Shown: positions 15,573 to 22,524 of the stretch, one piece after another
How positions within the stretch are numbered: position 1 is the stretch's first letter
How the letters are laid out: the number at the start of each line of letters is the position of its first letter
From: Halovenus sp.
GTDB taxonomy: Archaea > Halobacteriota > Halobacteria > Halobacteriales > Haloarculaceae
Length of the DNA: 23,208 bases
Assembly (NCBI GenBank): GCA_003551265.1
Contig: PUMG01000222.1
Span: 1-23,208, forward strand
Reading direction: 5' to 3'
Notes under the pieces: model-generated
What the model was told of the DNA's origin: nothing
What the model saw: only the letters and a program-made list of their open reading frames with translations
Databases searched by the model: none
Program-made: the position numbers and the translations under genes

Positions 15573-15660
15573 CTCTCCCGGGAGAGTCGTCCCGGCGTTG
15601 TTGTGCTGAAACCGCGCCTCGCGGTCGCGGCTGTACAGCCGTGGCTGGTGGATTCCAGCC
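15573..15660 (-). promoter_or_regulatory. Structured thrS mRNA leader with four hairpins
   Basis: In mRNA order the hairpins are: GGCTGG...CCAGCC (15660-15643), the palindrome CGGCTGTACAGCCG (15641-15628), CCGCG-AGG-CGCGG (15624-15612), and the palindrome CTCTCCCGGGAGAG (15586-15573). The last can fold as a 5-bp stem with a CCGG loop and would hide the GAGAGGT ribosome site before the thrS ATG. No known riboswitch or T-box consensus is recognised. Confidence 0.5.
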
Positions 15661-15696
15661 GCCGACAGAACTGACAGGTGTCGCTCACAGCGAGCC

Positions 15697-15705
15697 TGTA
15701 AAACG
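15697..15705 (-). promoter_or_regulatory. TATA-like box of thrS, flanked by an inverted repeat
   Basis: CGTTTTACA on the minus strand predicts transcription from about 15674, giving a leader of roughly 110 nt. It lies between AGGTGTC (15676-15682) and GACACCT (15706-15712), a perfect 7-bp inverted repeat that could be a repressor site. Confidence 0.4.
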
Positions 15706-15745
15706 GACACCTACCATCATGTCTCGTCTTATCCCGTCGCTGGTC

Positions 15746-15750
15746 AAAAA
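15746..15750 (-). terminator. Short T-tract after the alanine dehydrogenase gene
   Basis: Five T residues on the minus strand about 20 nt after the stop at 15771, just upstream of the thrS promoter region. It is a weak archaeal terminator candidate. Confidence 0.3.
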
Positions 15751-15770
15751 GATTGCGCTCGTGAACGCCG

Positions 15771-16757
15771 CTACTCAGAGAGACCAACCATATCGAAGCC
15801 CGTGCCAACATCCTCACCGACGGCGTGCTCGTAGACGACGTGAGCGGCGGCGACATCCTGAATAGCAAGTCCAGTCGAGTCGAACACCGTCACCTCGTCG
15901 TCGGCGGTTCGCCCCGCGAGGGTTCCGGTGACGATGTCGCCGATTTCGCCGTGAATGTCCTCGTCGGTGAGAATGCCTGCGCTCCAGGGGACGTTAATCT
16001 CGCCCGAGTGTGTACACTGCTCGTAGTCGTCGATGACGAGCGTGGCCTCCTGCAGAATCTCGTCTGCGATTTCGTGTTTTCCCTCGGCGTCAGCTCCCAT
16101 CGCGTTGATGTGGGTTCCCTCGCCAACCTCCTCGACGATGGGGGTTCGAACTGGCGTCGTCGTCGAGACGACGTCACAGGTCGCAGCGGCAGTGATGTCA
16201 CCCGCTTCGACCTCGAAATCCTCGCCGTACTTCTCGACGAACGCTGCACGAACCTCGGCGTCGAGGTCGCTGATGACGACTCGCTCGATGTCTCGAACGT
16301 GGGAGATGGCGTCGAGCTGTGAGTGAGCCTGTACACCTGCACCGACGAGACCGAGCGAGGTCGCATCCTCGCGGGCGAGATACCGCGTCGCCACGGCCGC
16401 CGCCGCACCGGTTCGAAGCCGTGTGAGGTCGGTTGCGTCCATCACCGCCAGCGGGAAGCCAGTGGTCGGGTCCGAGTAGATGAGTGTTCCCATCACAGTC
16501 GGAAGCCCATCGTCGTCGGGGTTGTCCGGGTGAACGTTGACCCACTTGATAGCTGCTGCCTCCCACTCGTCGGTCTCGATGTACGCGGGCATCGACCGGA
16601 AGTCGCCGTTGTACTGTGGTAAATCGATGTAGGACTTGGCTGGCATCTGGGTGTCTCCGTGTGCGTACGCGCCGAAAGCGCCTTCGACCGCGTCGATCAC
16701 CTCACCGATCTGTGTACTCTCGGTGACGTCGTCCGAATCCAGAATCACAGTCTCCAT
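15771..16757 (-). CDS. Ornithine cyclodeaminase/mu-crystallin family, probable alanine dehydrogenase
   Basis: This is an NAD(P)-dependent enzyme of 328 residues, the usual length. The sequence shows the substrate-binding RSMPAY segment near 54, the KWVN lysine at 71, LTRLRTGA near 112-118, a Rossmann motif GLVGAGVQAH (136-145), INAMGAD and DSTGLAIQD near the C-terminus. Archaeal members closest to this pattern interconvert alanine with pyruvate and ammonia; ornithine cyclodeaminase is the main alternative and cannot be excluded by eye. The start is ATG 16757, because the family N-terminus begins there and a TATA-like CTAAGTA (16781-16787) lies 27 bp upstream with no Shine-Dalgarno, consistent with leaderless expression. 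It is followed by thrS on the same strand after 206 bp, with separate promoters likely. It diverges from the gamma-carbonic-anhydrase-like gene. Confidence 0.88.
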   Translation of the reverse strand: METVILDSDDVTESTQIGEVIDAVEGAFGAYAHGDTQMPAKSYIDLPQYNGDFRSMPAYIETDEWEAAAIKWVNVHPDNPDDDGLPTVMGTLIYSDPTTGFPLAVMDATDLTRLRTGAAAAVATRYLAREDATSLGLVGAGVQAHSQLDAISHVRDIERVVISDLDAEVRAAFVEKYGEDFEVEAGDITAAATCDVVSTTTPVRTPIVEEVGEGTHINAMGADAEGKHEIADEILQEATLVIDDYEQCTHSGEINVPWSAGILTDEDIHGEIGDIVTGTLAGRTADDEVTVFDSTGLAIQDVAAAHVVYEHAVGEDVGTGFDMVGLSE

Positions 16758-16780
16758 ACTCCGTGTGTGACACCGGGGTC

Positions 16781-16787
16781 TACTTAG
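16781..16787 (-). promoter_or_regulatory. TATA-like box of the alanine dehydrogenase gene
   Basis: CTAAGTA on the minus strand, centred 27 bp upstream of ATG 16757, giving a leaderless transcript. Confidence 0.4.
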
Positions 16788-16832
16788 CAGTTGAGGAATC
16801 TGTTTGCACACGGCGCAGACGTCGGCAGAGCG

Positions 16833-16840
16833 TTTTTATC
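16833..16840 (+). promoter_or_regulatory. TATA box of the gamma-carbonic-anhydrase-like gene
   Basis: TTTTTATC, centred 26 bp before ATG 16862 without a ribosome site between. This is an exact leaderless spacing and supports that start over the upstream GTG at 16847. Confidence 0.6.
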
Positions 16841-16861
16841 ATCTGAGTGTGCACACCGTAC

Positions 16862-17383
16862 ATGATTCGTTCGTTCGACGACCAGGAACCGGTGGTCGCG
16901 GATTCAGCCTACGTCGACCCGCAGGCAGTCATCATCGGCAACGTGATCATCAATGAGGACGCCACAGTACTCCCGGGAGCAGTCATCCGTGGTGACGGCG
17001 GCGGCGAGGTCGTTCTCGACGCCTGCGCGAACGTCCAGGACAACGCCACACTCCACGCAGATGCACCCGGCGAACAGGTCCATTTGCACGAGAACGCAGC
17101 AGTCGGTCACAACGCGATTGTCCACAACGCCACCGTCAGAAAACACAGTCTCGTCGGGATGAACGCCACCGTTCTCGACCGTGCGGTTCTCGAACCGTAC
17201 AGCGTCGTCGGTGCGAACAGCCTCGTACCCGGCGGCGACCGCATCGAGTCGGGAACGCTCGTCGCCGGGACGCCTGCAACGGTGCTCAGAGAAGGGCTCG
17301 AACCCGAGAACACGCTCTTTGGAACGGCCGAACGTTACACAGACCTGGTCGAGGGATTTACACTGACGGACAAAGAGACGTAA
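16862..17383 (+). CDS. Gamma-carbonic-anhydrase-like hexapeptide-repeat protein
   Basis: This 173-residue left-handed beta-helix protein has many hexapeptide turns (VIIGNV, ATVLPGAVIRGD, AAVGHNAIVHNATV, SLVGMNATVLD). The three histidines that bind zinc in gamma-class carbonic anhydrases are present at H65, H83 and H88, and the R..D of VIRGD matches the family's salt-bridge residues. Proteins of this trimmed type, lacking the acidic loop of archaeal Cam, include both active carbonic anhydrases and transferase-like relatives, so hydration of CO2 is possible but not proven. The C-terminus continues with an expected helical cap (LREGLEPENTLFGTAERYTDLV). It is a single gene, divergent from alanine dehydrogenase. 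Confidence 0.88.
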   Translation: MIRSFDDQEPVVADSAYVDPQAVIIGNVIINEDATVLPGAVIRGDGGGEVVLDACANVQDNATLHADAPGEQVHLHENAAVGHNAIVHNATVRKHSLVGMNATVLDRAVLEPYSVVGANSLVPGGDRIESGTLVAGTPATVLREGLEPENTLFGTAERYTDLVEGFTLTDKET

Positions 17384-17442
17384 CGGTTCGTCGGCCAGTT
17401 TCGAACAGAAAACTTTTGTTATTTGAGTGAGATGGTCAAGTA

Positions 17443-18039
17443 ATGAAACGCTCACGTCGAAAAGAAGTGATACATCATCTGGATGAAGATGAAATCGATG
17501 AGTTGCTACGCGAGGCTGAAGACGAACATCGGCTTCGCCGTCTTGGGTTCTTGAAAAACCTGTATCGGGGCGACTCAATCCCAGAGGCCGCCAATCGAGA
17601 AGGTCGGTCGGCTCCCACCGGAGGCCGCTGGGTGGAGGCCTGGAACGAGGGAGGCTTAGAGGGATTGATGCCAAGCTTTGGAGGCGGCCGTCCTCCAAAA
17701 CTCGATCAGAAAGAACAACAAGAGCTGGTTGAGATGCTTCGGGAGGACCAGCCGTGGAAGTCACACGAGATTCAGGACCTGCTCGCCGAAGAGTTCGATG
17801 TGTCATACAGCCCGAATTACCTCGGGGTGTTTCTTCGAGAGCTTGGCCTCACCTATGTGAAACGACAGTCACAGCATCCAAACAGGGCACAAACATCAGA
17901 AGGGACGCCCCAAGAGCACGCCAACAGCGAGAAACGGGACAAACACGAGAAGGGGTGGGTCGTTGACGACGAACTTCGAACTGATGGCGGAGACGTCGCT
18001 GACTTTTTTGACGCACCGTGCTCACTCCATCGGGTGTAG
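17443..18039 (+). pseudogene. Truncated IS630-family transposase
   Basis: The 198-residue frame matches the N-terminal half of haloarchaeal IS630-type transposases. It has a helix-turn-helix DNA-binding region (FLKNLYRGDSIPEAANREGRS..GGRWVEAWNEGGLEGL), a GGGRPPKL linker, a second winged-helix part (QPWKSHEIQDLLAEEFDVSYSPNYLGVFLRELGL) and then GWVVDD..RTDGGDVADFFDA. The last corresponds to the start of the DDE catalytic domain with the first Asp. Homology stops there; the frame ends 9 residues later, and the remaining catalytic half is absent in all three forward frames. It is probably a decayed insertion sequence, unable to transpose. The start ATG 17443 follows an AT-rich stretch. A second copy in the genome could still act on its ends; no terminal repeats were identified. 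Confidence 0.8.
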
Positions 18040-18327
18040 TGCACCTGCCTGTGCAGAGAAACCCGGAGAACAGTCTCGATAGATTATATCAAAATATCTA
18101 TCTATAATGTGAGAGTGTAGAACAGAAAAATAGTACTTCCAGTAAATTTCAGAAGTTATCTTAGCGTGTGGTAGAGAAATGCACGTCCCAGTCGACCGTT
18201 TGGGTCGGTACGCTCGGATGTGAGTCTGGAACGCGCCGTGCGTCTTCAACTGCCAAGCAAGCACTCTGCGACCAAGATGCGTGAGCAAATTACGTCCGCG
18301 CGTATTAGAATTATAACCCGTTTCGCG
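18040..18327. other. Gene-free stretch with AT-rich core next to the IS remnant
   Basis: No supported gene lies here. Bases about 18080-18175 are strikingly AT-rich for this window and include an imperfect hairpin, GATAGAT..ATATCTATC, at 18078-18102. GAACAGAAAA at 18119 repeats the 10 bases at 17403, which is upstream of the transposase remnant. The 3' part (18176-18327) returns to high GC. It is probably debris of the insertion event plus the 3' untranslated region of the dppC gene, which ends at 18328. Confidence 0.5.
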
Positions 18328-19293
18328 TCAGCTCTCGATAATCGACACGTCGGGGTCGAGTGCGTCTCGAATCGAATCACCGAGGATGTTCAGACAGACG
18401 ATAGTCGTCGCGAGTGCAATCGCGGGGAAGACGGTCACCCACCAGACACCGATGAAGATGAGGTCACGGCTGTCGGCAAGCATGTTCCCCCAACTCGGCG
18501 TCGGCGACTGGATGCCGATTCCGAGGAAGCTGAGTGCGGCTGCGAGAATCATCGCCGAGCCGATGCGGTACGTGATCAAAACCAGGAGTGGCGACAGAAC
18601 GTTTGGAAATATCTCGCGAAGGAACACGTATCTGTGTGAGGCACCCTCTATGCGGGACATCAGGACGTAGCTTTTGCCTTTCTCCTGGAGAACTGCACCG
18701 CGAGTGACGCGCGCGAATCTCGGCGTGTAGATGACACCGATGATGATGACCAGCTTCCAGAAGTTCGTGATGGCAACCGGACCGATCTCTATGGTTCCGT
18801 CGCCGAAAATGCCCATCACGGCAATCCCCATTACGATAGCCGGAAAGGAGATGATGATGTCCATCCCTCGCATCAGCGTCTCGTCCAGCCACTCACGGCT
18901 GGTGTAGGCGGCGACACCGCCGATGAGGATACCGAGAGTTGATGCGATGAGTATCGACGTGAATCCAATTGCAATCGAGTACCGTCCACCGAGAACCATC
19001 CGGGAGAGGACATCGCGGCCGAGATGGTCGGTTCCGAAGAAGAACTCCCCTCCTGGCGAGGCGCGAATTGCATCGTAGTTCTGGGCGATCGGGTCTTTTG
19101 GGATGATCACCGGCCCCAGCAGCGTCACAGCGAGAATGAAGCCAAGCAACACGAGCGAAACGAGTCCAATCATGTCGTGTCGGAAGTGGTGAATGAGTGT
19201 TTCGAGTTCTGTCCGGTGTTTTTCGGTTTCGGACTCGAACTGAGCGGCACGCTCCTCGGCTGTGTCGAATTCGTCGGCTGTCTCCATACTCAT
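18328..19293 (-). CDS. dppC: ABC importer permease, DppC-like (cluster 2)
   Basis: This is a membrane permease of the DppC/OppC family, 321 residues. A hydrophilic acidic N-terminal tail leads to the first membrane helix (LVSLVLLGFILAVTLLG). The canonical FFFGTDHLGRDVLSRMVLGGRYS motif follows, then the helices of the permease domain. An EAA-type loop (YVLMSRIEGASHRYVFLREIFPN) and the ending LGDSIRDALDPD complete the family signature. This is the normal form, unlike the extended dppC of cluster 1. The start is ATG 19293 with GAGGTGA 5 nt upstream and one base after the dppB stop (TGAGATG). The frame upstream of it overlaps dppB. It is last in the dppD-F-B-C operon. Confidence 0.93.
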   Translation of the reverse strand: MSMETADEFDTAEERAAQFESETEKHRTELETLIHHFRHDMIGLVSLVLLGFILAVTLLGPVIIPKDPIAQNYDAIRASPGGEFFFGTDHLGRDVLSRMVLGGRYSIAIGFTSILIASTLGILIGGVAAYTSREWLDETLMRGMDIIISFPAIVMGIAVMGIFGDGTIEIGPVAITNFWKLVIIIGVIYTPRFARVTRGAVLQEKGKSYVLMSRIEGASHRYVFLREIFPNVLSPLLVLITYRIGSAMILAAALSFLGIGIQSPTPSWGNMLADSRDLIFIGVWWVTVFPAIALATTIVCLNILGDSIRDALDPDVSIIES

Positions 19294-19294
19294 C

Positions 19295-20257
19295 TCAGTC
19301 ACCTCGCACCCGTATTCGTGGATCCAGATGATAGTACAACAGGTCAACCACCACATTTGCAACGACGAAGATGACGGCGACCACCAGAATGGTGCCCTGG
19401 ATGACCGTGAAGTCGCCGTCGAACACAGAGTTGACGAGCAACCTGCCGAGTCCAGGGATTGCGAACACTATCTCGGTGATAACGACTCCCGATATCAGTA
19501 TCGAGATGGACATCCCGATAGTCGTCAGCGTCGGAATTACAGCAGGCTTGGTGATATCGTGGAGGATTATCTTGTACCTCGGCACGCCCATCGCTTTTGC
19601 GGCTTTGACGTGTTCTTTGTTCATCGTTTCGAGGAGGTCTCCCCGGAACATACGCATCACAATCGCCGTAAACAGAAACCCGACGGTGTACGACGGCAGG
19701 AATATATGCCTCAGATACGTCACCAGTCCATCCTCCCGGAGCGACGCGAACCCACCTGCTGGAAGCCACCCGAGGTGAGCAGCAAAAATCAACAGCAGAA
19801 AGATGCCGACGACGAAGTCCGGAATCGAAATCCCGAGTACAGCGTAGACACGGGCGACGTGGTCCTGGAGCTTGTTTCGGTTGAACGCTGAGATAAATCC
19901 GAGAGTGCCGGCGAGGAGTACCATCCAGAGTACGCCAAAGAGGGCCAGCTGTCCAGAGATTAGCATCCTGTCGAAGAGCATCTGTCCAACGTCCTGTCGC
20001 CTGACAAGTGACTGGCCGAAGTCGCCAGTCAGTACGTTCGTCAACCAGTCGACGTACTGAACGTACAGTGGCCGGTGCAGTCCCATCGACTCCTCTAGTT
20101 GTGCAATCGCTTCGGGGTTCGTCGTCTGCAGTCTCGCAATCGCAGGTGACTGCGGAGCGAACGCAACGAACGCGAACGCGATGAGCGAGACACCGAACAG
20201 TATCGGAATCGTCAGCAGGACTCGACGGAGGACCAGCGCTTTCAGACTTCGTGCCAT
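19295..20257 (-). CDS. dppB: ABC importer permease, DppB-like (cluster 2)
   Basis: This is a DppB/OppB-type permease of 320 residues. The N-terminal RRVLLTIPILFGVSLIAFAFV helix is followed by the family motif MGLHRPLYVQYVDWLTNVLTGDFGQSL and five further membrane segments. The EAA loop is HVKAAKAMGVPRYKIILHDITKPAVIP, and the ending YYHLDPRIRVRGD is typical. It is only distantly similar to the two cluster 1 copies and lacks their acidic insert. The start ATG 20257 has GGAGGTG 5 nt upstream. A 54-nt gap separates it from dppF, the only sizeable gap in this operon; no promoter is evident in it. It pairs with the DppC encoded one base downstream. Confidence 0.93.
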   Translation of the reverse strand: MARSLKALVLRRVLLTIPILFGVSLIAFAFVAFAPQSPAIARLQTTNPEAIAQLEESMGLHRPLYVQYVDWLTNVLTGDFGQSLVRRQDVGQMLFDRMLISGQLALFGVLWMVLLAGTLGFISAFNRNKLQDHVARVYAVLGISIPDFVVGIFLLLIFAAHLGWLPAGGFASLREDGLVTYLRHIFLPSYTVGFLFTAIVMRMFRGDLLETMNKEHVKAAKAMGVPRYKIILHDITKPAVIPTLTTIGMSISILISGVVITEIVFAIPGLGRLLVNSVFDGDFTVIQGTILVVAVIFVVANVVVDLLYYHLDPRIRVRGD

Positions 20258-20311
20258 CAGGCCACCTCCATCCGCTGGGCTGTACGACGCGCAAACTCGC
20301 TGTGGTGGGGA

Positions 20312-21322
20312 TTACTGATCATGTTTGTGACACGCTGAGCTGTGTTCATCACCGGTGATTGGCCACTCAGGGTTGGAACTCTGTGACCGAAGCACGGGGT
20401 TTTCTCTGTCGCATACATCACCAATGTACTGTGGACACCGCGTACGGAACCGACAGCCTTCTGGAGGGTTGCTCGGGTCCGGCAACTCGCCGGGAAGCTC
20501 GACGCGTTCGAGTTTCATCGTCGGGTCGGGGATGTGAATCGACGACAGCAACGCTCGTGTGTACGGGTGAGCAGGAGACTCGAAGACATCCTCCGTCGTT
20601 CCTTTCTCGACAATCTCCCCGAGGTACATGATGTGGACACGGTCTGCAATAGTGCGAACGACGCCCAGGTTGTGCGAGATAACCAGCAAGGAGACGCCCA
20701 TCTTGCTCGTCAACTCATCGAGCAGGTTGATGATTTTCGCCTGTACACTCACGTCGAGACCGCTCACAGGCTCATCGGCAATCAGCACCTCTGGGTCGCT
20801 CGCGAGGGCACGCGCGATGGCGATGCGCTGTTTCTGGCCACCGCTGAACGTACTCGGATAGCGGTTTTTGACGCTCGGGTCTAGCCCGACCTGCGACAAC
20901 AACTCGTCGATGCGCTCGTCGACGTTCGCCGTTCCGTTGAATTTCAACGGCGTCGCCAGAATTCGTCCGACCGTCTTCTTCGGGTTGAGCGACTCCCCGG
21001 CGTCCTGGAATATCATCTGAATCGGACTGGTTCTGACTGCCTCCGGGGACAGTTCCTTCCCGTCGAACAGTATCGTCCCATCTGTCGGTTCGTGGATACC
21101 GATGAGCGTCTTCGCAACAGTGCTCTTGCCACAGCCACTCTCTCCGATGAGTGCAAGTGTCTCGTTCTCTCTGAGATGAAACGAGACGTTCTCGACGGCC
21201 TGTACTATCTCTTGTTCCCCGAGGAACCGATCGAGACGGCCACCGCTTTTGAAGTATTTCTGTAACTCGAACACCTCGAGGACTGCGTTCTCTTGTGTTG
21301 GTTTATGAACTGATGTAGACAT
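20312..21322 (-). CDS. dppF: Peptide/nickel-type ABC importer ATPase, DppF-like (cluster 2)
   Basis: This is an importer ATPase of 336 residues. It shows Walker A GESGCGKST (60-68), Q-loop IFQDAGESLNP, signature FSGGQKQR, Walker B VLIADEPVSGLD, H-loop ISHN, and the oligo_HPY end HPYTRALLSSIHIPDP with the four-Cys cluster (C.....C........C, then a C near the end). Asn replaces the second His-loop acidic position seen in the cluster 1 paralogue (SHN versus SHD), which is a common variant. The start ATG 21322 follows directly after the TAA of dppD with no spacer, and a GGAGG site lies about 9 nt upstream inside dppD, so translation is coupled. The cysteine cluster is compact here, unlike the split one in cluster 1 DppF. 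Confidence 0.93.
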   Translation of the reverse strand: MSTSVHKPTQENAVLEVFELQKYFKSGGRLDRFLGEQEIVQAVENVSFHLRENETLALIGESGCGKSTVAKTLIGIHEPTDGTILFDGKELSPEAVRTSPIQMIFQDAGESLNPKKTVGRILATPLKFNGTANVDERIDELLSQVGLDPSVKNRYPSTFSGGQKQRIAIARALASDPEVLIADEPVSGLDVSVQAKIINLLDELTSKMGVSLLVISHNLGVVRTIADRVHIMYLGEIVEKGTTEDVFESPAHPYTRALLSSIHIPDPTMKLERVELPGELPDPSNPPEGCRFRTRCPQYIGDVCDRENPVLRSQSSNPEWPITGDEHSSACHKHDQ

Positions 21323-22303
21323 TTATATCTCCTCCCGGAAGTGGCAGGCGCTCTGTTGTCCGGCACGGTTCCCAATACCCTCCATCGACGGAGAGTCCAT
21401 CCAGCACTCCTCACTTGCCTTCGAGCACCGCGGGGCGTAGTAACACGAGTCGGGCAACTCGACCGGTGTCGGCATCGTCCCGTCGATGGTTGCGAGTGCG
21501 TCCGTTCGCTTCTCGTCCGGTCGCGGGACACAGTTCATGAGGTCACGTGTGTACGGGTGGCCCGGTCGGTCGAACACGGTCTCAACAGGCCCCTCCTCGA
21601 CCAGCTTTCCGGCGTACATGATTCCCATCCGATTACAGTGGTGGGCAACAACACCCATGTTGTGCGTGATTAACAGCACCGTCAGCCCTTCCTGGTCTTT
21701 CAGGTCTGTGAGCAGATTGAGAATGTTCGACTCTATCGTGACGTCCAGATTCGACGTCGGCTCGTCGGCGATGAGGACCGAGGGTTCGCTGATGAGCGCC
21801 ATCGCAATCATCACACGCTGAGCCATGCCACCGCTGAACTCAACGGGATACTTGTCGAGACGGGATGGTGCGTTGGGGATGTCGACGTCTTCCAGTGCCT
21901 TGATTATTTTCTCGGTCTCCTCCTTCTTGGAGTATTTGTCGCCGTGATGACTTCGGAGTACACGCCGGAGCTGTTGTCCAACGGTGAGGACCGGATTGAG
22001 TGCGGCCTGTGGGTCCTGAAATATCATCGATATCTCGCTTCCACGTAGCAGCCGCATCTCTTTCTCCGAAATCGAAAGGAGGTCCCGGTCATCGTAGAGA
22101 ATCTCACCGCCCGTAATCGAGCCAGGAGAATCGATCATTCGCATCACCGCGCGCCCGACCGTACTCTTTCCTGCACCGGATTCTCCCACCAGACCGTACA
22201 CGTCTCCGCCTCGGAGGTCGAACGAGACCTCGTCGACCGCCTGCAGAGGACCTCTTTCAGTAGGGTACTCGACCGAGAGGTTGCGTACCTGTAACGAACG
22301 CAT
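21323..22303 (-). CDS. dppD: Peptide/nickel-type ABC importer ATPase, DppD-like (cluster 2)
   Basis: This is the first gene of the second importer operon, 326 residues. It shows Walker A GESGAGKST (40-48), Q-loop IFQDPQAALNP, signature FSGGMAQRV, Walker B VLIADEPTSNLD, H-loop ITHN, then HPYTRDLM and four cysteines in the C-terminal cluster. The start is set at ATG 22303, because the family N-terminus (MRSLQVRNLSVEYPT) begins there and a TATA box at 22327-22334 is centred 27 bp upstream without a Shine-Dalgarno, so the transcript is probably leaderless. The frame continues to 22366, but that extension would lie upstream of the promoter. With dppF, dppB and dppC it forms one operon of four genes; no substrate-binding protein gene lies beside it. 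Confidence 0.92.
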   Translation of the reverse strand: MRSLQVRNLSVEYPTERGPLQAVDEVSFDLRGGDVYGLVGESGAGKSTVGRAVMRMIDSPGSITGGEILYDDRDLLSISEKEMRLLRGSEISMIFQDPQAALNPVLTVGQQLRRVLRSHHGDKYSKKEETEKIIKALEDVDIPNAPSRLDKYPVEFSGGMAQRVMIAMALISEPSVLIADEPTSNLDVTIESNILNLLTDLKDQEGLTVLLITHNMGVVAHHCNRMGIMYAGKLVEEGPVETVFDRPGHPYTRDLMNCVPRPDEKRTDALATIDGTMPTPVELPDSCYYAPRCSKASEECWMDSPSMEGIGNRAGQQSACHFREEI

Positions 22304-22326
22304 TGTACGTACACTCAATCCTTGTC

Positions 22327-22334
22327 GATATAAA
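22327..22334 (-). promoter_or_regulatory. TATA box of the cluster 2 dppD-F-B-C operon
   Basis: TTTATATC on the minus strand, centred 27 bp upstream of ATG 22303, predicting leaderless transcription. The rest of the 221-bp gap to the acyl-CoA ligase shows no gene. It holds one 6-bp inverted repeat (GGTCGC and GCGACC around 22409-22432) of unclear role. Confidence 0.6.
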
Positions 22335-22524
22335 CCCATTGGTGCAGCGAATGACCTCTCACTCACTCTTCCAGTTTCGCTTTGCTTCGGTTCCAGCGGG
22401 TCGCTCGGAGTTTCTTGCGACCGGGCCTGTCAGTTCGGGTCTCACAGGAGCGGAGACAATCAACCAGTGTCACCTGGCGAGACAGAATCATCGCACGCCG
22501 TCTGAATCAACTATCTGGGTCGGT

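Noticed and set aside
15565..15660. T-box riboswitch for thrS
   Set aside because: The T-box consensus is not seen on the mRNA strand, and T-boxes are bacterial; only generic hairpins are supported.
18022..18288. Minus-strand 88-codon frame in the gap after the transposase remnant
   Set aside because: It crosses the AT-rich tract, has no promoter or ribosome site, and no recognisable family.
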